From Nyssa sinensis (taxonomy: Eukaryota > Streptophyta > Magnoliopsida > Cornales > Nyssaceae): a DNA stretch of 64,000 nt. The notes below the pieces were generated by a model that worked only from the letters and a program-made list of their open reading frames with translations, was not told the DNA's origin and did not search any database. Position 1 is the first letter of the stretch. Each line of letters starts with the position of its first letter. Location: assembly GCA_008638375.1 (NCBI GenBank), contig CM018035.1, positions 32,720,807 through 32,784,806 on the forward strand, given 5' to 3'. Positions 47,934 through 57,539 of the stretch are shown here, piece after piece. Both the position numbers and the translations under genes were made by a program.

Positions 47934-48496
47934 TCAAGGTTTCAGATAAAGCATCCTGGTACGCGGGACTTGATGAAGTCTTGGAGAAAGGAGAGGAAAT
48001 AAATTTGGAAGAATATTTGGGCCCTTGGGGCGTATTTTGATTTTATAAAGGATTGGTGTGTTTCTAAAAAGAATGGAAATGGTATTGTATATTGTAATAA
48101 ATGATCTTTTAGTTTAAGTGTAGGAGTAGATGTGATGGATTGGATAATTAGACAATGTATATTTAACTTTGATAAGGTTGTGGCCATCGAGTGAGGATGG
48201 ATTGTGATGTATTTATATTTATATGATGTTATATGATGTATTGTGATTATCAGGGGGACAAAGGTTCGAAAAACAAAGGAGGTTCTGCCGAAATTTTTTT
48301 AAAACCGGGAATGTATGTGTATTGACAGAGATATATGGATGTAGCATTATGTTAGTGGAATAGGCTTGTATCTAAATTAGTAAACTTAGTTAAAATTCAT
48401 TAAATATTTATTTATTTATTTACTCGTCTATTTATTTTCTTCTTTTGTTTCCTTCAGTCGCGTCCCCGGGTTCGGTCGGGAATTCGGGGCGTGACA
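47934..48496 (+). mobile_element. Partial 5' LTR of composite I (last 560 bp)
   Basis: After the inverted LTR end come TCA and then AGGTTTCAGATAAAGC, the point corresponding to 52649 in the right LTR. It continues to GGGGCGTGACA. It shares with the inverted arm a 10-bp duplication (ATGATGTTATATGATGTA, about 48222-48240) that the right LTR lacks. This may be the R-U5 part of an incompletely made LTR. Confidence 0.75.
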
Positions 48497-48499
48497 AGA

Positions 48500-48511
48500 T
48501 GGTATCAGAGC
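48500..48511 (+). other. Primer-binding site of composite I
   Basis: TGGTATCAGAGC, perfect complement of the initiator tRNA-Met 3' end, three bases after the LTR. Confidence 0.85.
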
Positions 48512-48621
48512 ATAGGTTCGAATACCTAGAAACCGTGGGGTGTTGTTAAACACTATGGGATCACGATGCATGATTAGAAATTTTTTTGTAAATACTGTGT
48601 AGTGTGTAGGCTCTAAAAAGA

Positions 48622-48633
48622 TGGTATCAGAGC
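48622..48633 (+). repeat. Second primer-site-like copy in the leader
   Basis: TGGTATCAGAGC recurs 122 bp downstream with matching flanks (AAGATGG on the left, TAGGTTCGAATACCTA on the right), so the primer-site region is duplicated. Confidence 0.75.
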
Positions 48634-49641
48634 TTAGGTTCGAATACCTAGGGACAGTGGGAGAAGTTTAAACTTTCAGTTTAGTTGGGTGAGTTTGGGT
48701 GGTATGTTTTATGTGCGCAAGTTGCATTGATGTGCACGAGTATGCACTATATTGGATTTCCCGAGTGACTGAGGATATATGATTGTTTGGTGTAATGGTG
48801 GACTAAGATTAGAAACTCGTATATATGTTAGAGACTGCATATTTGATGGGGAAGGTCGTATGCCTAGTTATTGGGGATATAAGTTGTACACTTACTAACT
48901 AATACGATAGGCGGTATGCCTAGTTATCTATGAGATAGGTTGTAAGCCTAGATGTCGACGAGGTTAGATGTGTGCCTAGCTACCTGTATAGCAGACTGTG
49001 TGTTTATTTATGTATGTAGGTATATATATATTTTGAGATGGATTTTCATACTTGGAGATTGATGTGGTAGGCTACTGGTAGGCTCCGATGAGTTAGAATA
49101 ACCTTAGGAGGATAATAGGTTATTACATTGCATTGTGGTACGGGTAATATATGGATGATGCCATTATAATAAATCACTAGGTGATTTCGTGGCTTGATTT
49201 GAGATTTGTTAAATAGTGAGGGACCTTGTGGTGTCCTGGTAATCATTGAGGAATTTTCTTTATTTTTTTTATTGTGTTGAGTTATTGAGATGGGTTGTGA
49301 TGCCCGGATGGATTGAAAAGAAATTGGCGCTGATAGGCCAATATGCTTTGAGGATTTTATTATGTGTTGTGCCATGTGGAGTGAGTCGTTACGGATGGGA
49401 TCGGAACCAGACCCTAGCAGGGAGTGTGGAGGCGTGGGCCGAGGGACCCTGCTTGCCCCGGAGTGGCTGAGCCGGAAGGGGGGGAGGGAGAAGGTGATAA
49501 GTCGTTTCACATCGCCTGGCTGAGGGAGAGGTGAATGATCCATTGGTAAGGCTGCACGTCTACATGACACAGTGCATTTTGCATCGATCTTTTATCATTT
49601 GTTGAGGAGATGTATTTTAAATTTCGAGACGAAATTTCTTT
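48634..49641 (+). other. Internal region of composite I without gag or pol
   Basis: It starts with leader sequence homologous to J (GGTGGTATGTTTTATGTGC) and leader tandem repeats. From about 49380 there is GC-rich sequence with GGGATCGGAACCAGACCC and CACATCGCCTGGCTGAGGG, whose origin I do not recognise. The last codons (about 49618-49652, KFRDEISLRGE) are the pol tail of a Tekay-like element. The 174-codon frame on the minus strand (49046-49570) has no recognisable motif and is not credible. Confidence 0.55.
48848..48995 (+). repeat. Leader tandem repeat (about 30-40 bp units) in composite I
   Basis: About four imperfect units of the type GATAGGCGGTATGCCTAGTT plus ATCTATGA. The homologous array in J is at 60664-60784. 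Confidence 0.7.
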
Positions 49642-49654
49642 AAGGGGGGAAGGA
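49642..49654 (+). other. Polypurine tract of composite I
   Basis: AAGGGGGGAAGGA immediately before the LTR start TGTAGAGATTCG, the same as in G. Confidence 0.8.
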
Positions 49655-52600
49655 TGTAGAGATTCGAAAAAAAAAATTAAAATAAAATAAAATAAAATAT
49701 TTAAATCGGTTTACGAAGTGCCAGGATAAATCCATGGGATTGATACGAATTATAAATTTATATTAAAAAGATATATACATATATATATATATGTCCATTA
49801 AATTTCTAAAGGAAGTTATTAAAAAAAAAAAAAAAGAATAGAAAAGAAATATCAGGTGGGTGTCGGCAACCTTGGGGAGTGTAGCATCTAATGTGTGGTG
49901 TGTGTTTGAGTGTAGAGAAACAAAGGAGAAACCGAGAGAGAGATGGGGAACAAAACATGGGCTGGTCGCTTGAGAACAGGGGAAGAAAAGAAAAGAGAGA
50001 AAGAGAAAAAGAGAAAAGGGAAAAAGAGAGAGAAGAAGAGAGGAGAAGAGGGGCGACGGAGGGGGGAATCCGACGGTGGCCTCGGTCTTCAAGCGTGCCA
50101 GGTCGGCCTCCGTTGCCAACGATCCCGCAACAGTCCACTCGTGTTCTCACGGATTCAGATTTTTGACGGGCTAAACTCAACTCGGTTTTGGGAGGATTCT
50201 GCCGTGAGGATGGGCTTAAGAAGCACGTTGGTGTTGGGATTGTGGTCTAGATTGAAGAAAATGGAGGAAAAGAAATAAAGTCGGTGCAGGGGATTTTGTT
50301 GGTTCGGTTGATTCACGAAGCAGGAACGCCACTGATCAATCGTGGCAAGCGGAGCTGCGGCAAGTATATATTTGTGTGTATATATATATATATCTATTTA
50401 TCTATGTGTGTGGATGTCGGTTGGAGTGGCTTGGGTTGGTTTGAGATGTGAATTTGATGTTGTGTAGTGGTGAAGGAGGGACGGAAGTGCAGCGGAGAGA
50501 GCTGCAGCAGCAGCGGTGCAGCAGCACCTGCCTTCCAATTTGACGGGTTAGTTCATGTTGATTTCAGATTTGAAGCAACAAATGTTTGTACCTGAATTTG
50601 GGATTTTTTCTATGTGGTTTTAGTGCTGCTGTTACTGTTATTTGTTTGGTAAGAAAACGGAGGAAATGGAGGCTATTGCAGGCAGCGGTTACAATGGGGA
50701 TTTGGAGGAGTGAGCTGCTCTATTGGGACGAAGATGATGTTGCGGCTGTAGTGGATGGGTTCTATACGGTATATGGGTGAAGCATTTGGTGATTGTGATG
50801 CCGAACTAATGCCAGATGATTAGATGGAAGAGGAACTGATGCTGCTGCAGCAGGGGTATGCGTAAGTATCTATGTGCGTTCTGTGTAAGTGGTGCAGCAG
50901 GTATATATATTTTTGTGTGTAGTGGTGGCAGCACGGCAGTGACTGCGATGGTGGGATTTGGTGCAGTTAGATGAGTTGGCCGTCTTGGATGTGAGGGGTA
51001 TTGTGAGTGGAATTTTGGAGACCTTTCTATGTGGCTGGCTTAGGGAATTGGTTGATGATGGATTGGTTTATTTACTGATGGTCAATTGAAGGAAGGAACT
51101 GGTAGGAGATGGTCATATGCTTGTGACAAATTTGGGGAGCAGTCTATAGAATCAGGACTTATTGTGATAAAAGCAGAAGACCAAGAAGCAGATTAATTCC
51201 ATGGATTGAGAACAGCAGCTGCACCAGTAGAGGAAGTGAGTGGCAGCTGCAACCGCAGGAGAAAAGAGCTGCAGCAGTAGTAGCAGCGCTCTAGCGGCAG
51301 GGGAAATCTATTTCAACTGAGACCAATAGCAGAAGATGGTGATTATTCAGAATATGCATGGAAGTGCTTAACATATCTAGAGGATGTCCGTGAATGGAGG
51401 TAAGCATTAAGTTTGGTTTATCTCCGATCGATTAAAAAGGACACAGTGAAATGACTCTAGTAGATTGAGAGGCAACCCGAGTAAGGATTTGTTAGCATTG
51501 ATTTGGGAGACTTAGATTTTGGTGGATGACCCAGAATATTCAAGAACATCAAAGGGAAGGTTCTTCAATATCTGATGGATGGAATGATAAGATGGATGAG
51601 ATGATGTAGGGACAGAATCGGTCAGGATCATCATCTGCTTGAGGGAAAAAGGCTGAAGAAGCTGATGAAACTGGATTTAAAATGGCTGGCCGACTCGATC
51701 AACCTGCCGGCGTGTTTTCTTCAACTTTCGAACCGTGGACCAAAGATGAACATGGTTGATTGGGTTGCATAGTGGACACAGCTTAGTGGGGTTGAGATAA
51801 CCCGATCAGGTATGGTACTTTACTAAGTAAGGAATAGAATTAACTTAGGATTGATGTGTATATTGATTGAATGCTTTTGTGCTTATCTGCGGATAGAAGA
51901 TCACGTAGGACTTAATTTCTTCCTTGAGTTGATTGTTTACATGTTTCCGTGCTCTTTATGATTATTGGGGAGTTGTGATTTTGCTTCTTGAGTTATTATC
52001 ATATGTGATTTATGTTCTAAACGGTTTATTGATATTGTGATACGTGGGTTTGCGTAAGTGTTGAGATTGATTGAGTATGACACGTAGCATTGTGAATGAA
52101 GTCTTGTGATTTGATCTTCATTGTGATGAATTATTTAAAGTATGTTGCATATGCTTATGAAAGTGACGTTTCATTTGGACTGTATTATTGCATGATGAAA
52201 GCATGGCATTTTGGCATTGCGTGATTCCTTGAAAGCATAGTGTGGGTCAGCACGAGGTGCTGGTGCATTATGAGAGTGCAGATCCTGTGGTGAAAAACCC
52301 AAAATTGGCCATTAGGTACTCGCAGGCCTACGGGGTCCGGACCGTAAAGCGAGACATATATTGGTACTTGCATGCCAACGGGGAAGAACCGTGAAGCGAG
52401 ACATGGGTGTGACATTGAGATGCATGGGTGTGTCACGCATGTTGCCTGTGCATTGTGTTGATGAATTTGTGAACGTGATATAGGGTTTTATACAGATGTG
52501 TAGTTTGTATATTGCCATTATATTGTATGAATGATTAGGGAGGCATGTAGATATACATGTACACTTGCACATGCCACGACTTAATTTTATTCCTTGCATT

Positions 52601-53197
52601 AGTATTGTACCATACCAGCATGTTGGCGCTGACCCATTCGTGGGCACAGGTTTCAGATAAAGCATCCTGGTACGCGAGAGTTGATGAAGTCTTGGAGAAA
52701 GGAGAGGAAATAAATTTGGAAGAATATTTGGGCCCTTGGGGCGTATTTTGATTTTATAAAGGATTGGTGTGTTTCTAAAAAGAATGGAAATGGTATTGTA
52801 TATTGTAATAAATGATCTTTTAGTTTAAGTGTAGGAGTAGATGTGATGGATTGGATAATTAGACAATGTATATTTAACTTTGATAAGGTTGTGGCCATCG
52901 AGTGAGGATGGATTGTGATGTATTTACATTTATATGATGTATTGTGATTATCAGGGGGAAAAAGGTTCCAAAAACAAAGGAGGTTCTGCCGAAATTTTTT
53001 TAAAACTGGGAATGTATGTGTATTGACAGAGATATATGGATGTAGCGTTATGTTAGTGGAATAGGCTTGTATCTAAATTAGTAAACTTAGTTAAAATTCG
53101 TTAAATATTTATTTATTTATTTACTCGTCTATTTATTTTCTTCTTTTGTTTCCTTCAGTCGCGTCCCCGGGTTCGGTCGGGAATTCGGGGCGTGACA
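49655..53197 (+). mobile_element. 3' LTR of composite I (3543 bp)
   Basis: It runs from TGTAGAGATTCGAAAA to GGGGCGTGACA, followed by duplication TGGAT. It holds a predicted intron: donor GATCAG|GTATGGTAC (51810), acceptor GTTTCAG|ATAAAGC (ends 52656). GTATGGTAC (51810-51818) pairs with GTACCATAC (52607-52615), and AAGGAATAGAATTAA (51829-51843) pairs with TTAATTTTATTCCTT (52581-52595, one G-U), nested inside. A GA-rich run (about 49990-50050) gives an Arg/Lys-rich 111-codon frame, probably non-coding. Confidence 0.85.
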
Positions 53198-54159
53198 TGG
53201 ATACTACCACAAGTTAACCAAGTTGTTGGGGCAAGTCAGATTTTTGCAAAACAAAAATCATCCATACACCCATATACAAATATACCTACTATAAACACAC
53301 ATGCCACACGAAAATCTAAAGACCAGAGAGGGAGGAGTTCTGAGAAGGAGATTCAGAAGGAGAAGGAGAGAGAAAGGTCCTGTTTAAGGTAAACCCACAA
53401 AAATCTCACATTTTCTCTCTCTAGAATTTCTCTACGTATGAACTGTTTTAAGCTTTGAATTAGTGTATATGATGTTTAAATCATGTTTAAACAATGATAA
53501 GCATGAAAATTCAACCTAAAACACCTCAGAAACATCAGCCGTACACAAGGCAGCCATTGAAGACCTTGCTTGAAACAGGTTTGAACCGACTTCTTCTAAA
53601 CCCAATTTGGTTTATCAAGACTTCAAGTAGACCTCACGAGCATCCCAAAAACCCTAATACGCGATCAAAAATCCCAAAGAAAGCCCTTCAAAAATCAAAT
53701 TACAGGTTCGGGTTTCAAGACCCAACCTCACAAACTCACATCTAAACTAGATTTAAGAAATGGGGAATGAGACCTGATGGAAAATGGACCACGATGCAAC
53801 AAACCTCATGAGATTTGGTTAAGAAACGAGCATGAACAAGCAATTTACAGGTTTAAATTATCGAATCCTAAATCGAACACATGAATTCATTTTAAAACCT
53901 AAAATGAATGCCGAACCAGTCCTTAACACCTTAGGGATGTTTTGGATAAAAAACAGAAAGGAATCCTTGAGCCAAACTCCACGAAAATTGAAGCTTTTAA
54001 GCTTCGAAAATTAGGGCAACAGGGAGGGTTCGATGGGGAAGACGATGGTGGGTCAACTCGGTTTTAAAAACCCTGATCGAGTTGACTCGGACACATGGTG
54101 GGTTCTAGAACTGCTACCGAATTAAAAACGACGACGTCGTTTTGGGCCTGTTACGTATG

Positions 54160-54182
54160 TATATATATATATATATATATAA
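54160..54182. repeat. AT microsatellite in H (second)
   Basis: A pure (TA)n tract just before the tRNA-like module. Confidence 0.85.
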
Positions 54183-54226
54183 CGGTTTAAGTTTAAAAGA
54201 AAAGAGGAGAATTTGCGCGTTCAGTG

Positions 54227-54280
54227 GGGTTTGAACCACTGACCCACGCACCCAAACCAACCTCCCTTACCACTCGGCCA
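54227..54280 (-). other. tRNA-like module with A and B boxes in H
   Basis: On the minus strand TGGCCGAGTGGT (54269-54280) matches 11 of 12 A-box positions and looks like the D-arm of tRNA-Ser/Leu. GGTTCAAACCC (54227-54237) is a good B box. It lies about 1.6 kb into the element, unlike the 0.3 kb of E, F and K, so it may be an independent acquisition. Confidence 0.5.
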
Positions 54281-54539
54281 CGCACACGCACGTGTACACA
54301 TTTGGGGCAACATTTATATATAAAGTATATTTAATAAAATCAAAAAATATAAAAGGTGTGTTTGCACCTAGTGGGATTCGATGGCAGTATCTTTTGGGAG
54401 GGAGGTGACACGCTGGCCAGCGTGTCACCCATTTCATCCGATCATCTTATGCAAACTAAATATATATATATATATATACATACATATACATAATACTTGA
54501 CACAATTAATTTAATTAAGTTAATTAATTAAATTAAATA

Positions 54540-54960
54540 GTCAAAAAATGCCCGGTGACCAAATGAGATGAGTTATATATGTATTCTTACTATCTCAGAA
54601 CTCCTGAGTCCATTGGTGAGGTCCACGACATGAGATGAGGTCCCGAAAAATTTAAGACCCGTAAAAATGTCAAAATGACCAAAATGCCCCTGCCCCATAA
54701 ATGAGTCAAACGAGGTCCAAATTAAATAAATAAATAGTGGATTTTGACTATTTTAAACATTTTGAATCTAATGGTGGGGACCGTTTCATGAGACGGGACT
54801 CCAAAAAATTTAGACACGTTAAGGTATAAATTACCAAATTGCCCCTAACGTGTCCTAAGCCGAATTAAATTCTAAGAAAGCCTAAATTGACTTTATTCAA
54901 CGTTCCAGACTCAATGGTAGAGTCTATTCAACCAAAAGAGGTGTCTAAAATAAAAAGACT
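54540..54960 (+). repeat. Divergent tandem module array in H
   Basis: Three units with AAATTGCCCCT, CGAGGTCC, ATAGTGGATTTTGACTATTT and GAGACGGGACTCC type motifs, homologous to the arrays in D, E and F. Confidence 0.6.
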
Positions 54961-55377
54961 TAAAATTTGATGAATAGCATCTGTCAGATGACTATAAACT
55001 GAAATATTGCCGTAGTGCTAAACTAAGGCAAGTACGAGGAAATGAGGTGCGAGGAGACACGACGCGTTAACATGTGAAGTAATTAAATTTAAATTAAAGT
55101 TAATAGAGCTACCAGAAGAGTATAAAATAAAATAAATTTAATTCCTAATATATTAAATTGTGTCATAGGTTAAGAATGCGAGTCGAATTAAGTATATACG
55201 AAATTTATGGAATATTCGTAAATCAGTTAGGATTAAATACGATCTAAGCATAAGTTAAGAAGCATTAATAGGTGATATTGCAGTGATGTGAAGTTAATGA
55301 GACTATATATGAATTGTTCTTAGGAATTACAGAAGAAGCGGCAAAGCGCATTTTTAGCACTGACCCTAAAGACCGAG

Positions 55378-56387
55378 GTGAGTAATCCTGCCTTTGAAGT
55401 GGAGATTTAACTCCATGAATTTGAAGAAGTTTTAAGTTCAATTTATTTGAAGCCTCGAATATCAAATTCAGTATCATATGATTCCTGTTTTAAAATGTTT
55501 TCAAATTTCATAAACTGTATTATGACATGCTGGGTGATTGGTTTGAATCACGGTTTTCCTTTTTAATTATGTTTCAGCATGTCTGGGTTTAAAATGATAA
55601 ATTTTCATAAATGTTCTGAATTTGATTATTCCAAATATTGAAGTTTTATTACAGAAGTTATATATCTCATGTTTTAAATATTCATGAAAAATATCTATTG
55701 AAAAAGTCATGTGATAAGTTATGTATATTTCATGCTTTAAATATTCATGAAAAGTATTTATTGAAGTAGCCATGTGATAAATGTTTTATAAGATAAATGG
55801 TGTTTAAAGCACCCCCTATGATGGTTGAAATCCTAAGGGATTCAACAGTAAATGTCACATAGTCAGGATTTTGGGTTTCTTCGGAACTCAATTGCCCTGC
55901 CATGTGAAATGCCCAGTAGAAAGATCTAATCCCCCAGGCAAATATGATTGGCAATATTGGCAGTAAAATGGGAGTCTGGTTCGAAACAGATTCCACCTAA
56001 TTAAAGAAAAAAGATGACAAATGTTTTTGGAAATGGAAGCAGGTTTTACCCCTATTTTCCTATACATGTTTATATGTTTTGAAGTAACGATTTCAGAAAT
56101 GGAAGCAGTTTTTTACCCCCATTTTATTATACGTGTTTATATGCTTTTAAATTGCATATGTTCTACTTGAAGAAATGTGTATTTAGCTTGAATACTTTAA
56201 ATGTTTCAAAGCTATCTATTTTAATAATGCATACACTCTGTGTTCTAAAATGTACGAGCAATTGATAGTGAGTATTTTATAAACTCTCATGTGCTAAACC
56301 ACTACCAGTTGAAAACCCCATGACGAATGCAGGAATTACTCACAAGCTTAGATTAGCTTACCCGGATTTATATCTGCCCCCTTTCAG
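55378..56387 (+). other. Predicted intron of H with paired splice sites
   Basis: Donor ACCGAG|GTGAGTAAT is at 55378; acceptor CCCCCTTTCAG|GTAAATG ends at 56387. GTGAGTAAT (55378-55386) is perfectly complementary to ATTACTCAC (56335-56343). The donor hairpin TGGAG-ATTTAA-CTCCA is at 55400-55415. The acceptor hairpin is AAGCT/AGCTT, where a G-C pair of the other copies has become A-T on both sides. Confidence 0.65.
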
Positions 56388-56838
56388 GTAAATGATGGCA
56401 GCTTGATCTTGATGGCGATGATGATAAGCCTATCTATTTTGGAAGAAGAGTTAGACAACTAATCACAGGACTAGCAATTCTCTTGGGGATGTACTATGAA
56501 GTTGGCAATGTTTTATATTTGGAAGTATTTCGCTATTGTGTATTAAGTCCCGTGGAACAGTTAAACATGTATTAATTATGAAGCCTTTAAGTTTTTAGTT
56601 ATGCTCTGAATGTATGATCATGTGTACCATTGTGAATAGCGGCAGTATCGAACGGATGTGCAAATTTTAAAATGAGAAAAGAAAAGAAAAAGTTTTTTTT
56701 TCACGCTTCCGCAACCACATGAAGCACATCTATTCGATACCGCTGTAGATGCGAGCCTTGTCCCGAGGCCTTCGGGTCTTGGGGCGGCGGTCGCGACTCG
56801 GGGTCCGCGCGAGGCGGATTTCGGGTCGTGACATATTC

Positions 56839-57539
56839 ACTGGTCGGCAACCCACCATAACGAGTTCCATCAATAATTGTTCACCACCACCGTTGTCTGA
56901 AATGCGGTTCGTCTCTCTTTCTAGTTTAGTTTCCCCACATAGTGATCTATATTTTTTTTTATAAAATTAAAAAGAAAATAGAAAAATTTTTTTGCTCTTT
57001 TCAACGTAATCCCCCGTTCGGCAATGAAGTGGCATAATGTGGATGTGTCCACATTTTTTATTTTTTGAGATTAAAAGAAAACGTTTCTTTTATAAAAGTC
57101 TCATGTACAAGAAAGTTTTTTATACTATATATAATATGAGATATTATATATATATATATATAACTAGTTCTTTTAAATATATATATATATATTAATTTTT
57201 CTAATCATGTGTTTTAATTGGGTATTAGATACCCAAATTTATTAAATTGTTTGGGTAAGAGCTCAATTATTTAATATATTCATCTTTTTATTTTATAAGT
57301 ATATGATTCACATGGGTATTTGATACCAAAATATTTTGGATTTAAAATTATAGATTAAGTGAGACTTGACCTATAGGGGTTCTTGGATATAAGGATTAAA
57401 TCTTAGTATAGTCTAGGATATACATCGATGATGTTTATGATTATTCATATGTTTAAATGTTTTATTAAATTTTATTCATCATATTTGAATGATTCATGCA
57501 TGTGATGGATGAAATTGTATCTCTCATGGCTAGCCATTA
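56839..57539 (+). other. M internal region, right part
   Basis: AT-rich continuation of M after H, with two (TA)n tracts (57144-57162 and 57176-57192). No gag or pol motif found. J begins at 57540. Confidence 0.45.

Larger units (their letters stand above)
44386..53197 (+). mobile_element. Head-to-head LTR composite I (two inverted full LTRs, TSD TGGAT)
   Basis: From left to right: full LTR in minus orientation (44386-47933), partial LTR in plus orientation (47934-48496), primer site, internal region (48497-49654), polypurine tract, full LTR in plus orientation (49655-53197). The outer boundaries are both LTR U5 ends, and the five bases outside each are TGGAT (44381-44385 and 53198-53202). 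A normal element would have two LTRs in the same orientation. The internal part lacks gag and pol except for a few pol-tail codons. See findings for the proposed origin. Confidence 0.8.
43769..56833 (+). mobile_element. Family-A element H, split by the LTR composite
   Basis: It runs from TGTAACACTCCGACC to TTCGGGTCGTGACA with perfect duplications TATTC (43764-43768 and 56834-56838). Without the composite 44386-53197 it is about 4.25 kb, matching F. It holds AT tracts (44120-44139, 54160-54182), a tRNA-like module (54227-54280), tandem modules (54540-54960), exon 2 (55324-55377) and the paired-splice-site intron (55378-56387). The coding exon 1 of D and E is not present. Confidence 0.85.

Noticed and set aside
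49046..49570. 174-codon open frame on the minus strand
   Set aside because: It runs antisense through the leader and degenerate internal part of composite I, has no recognisable motif, and its composition follows the repeat sequence.
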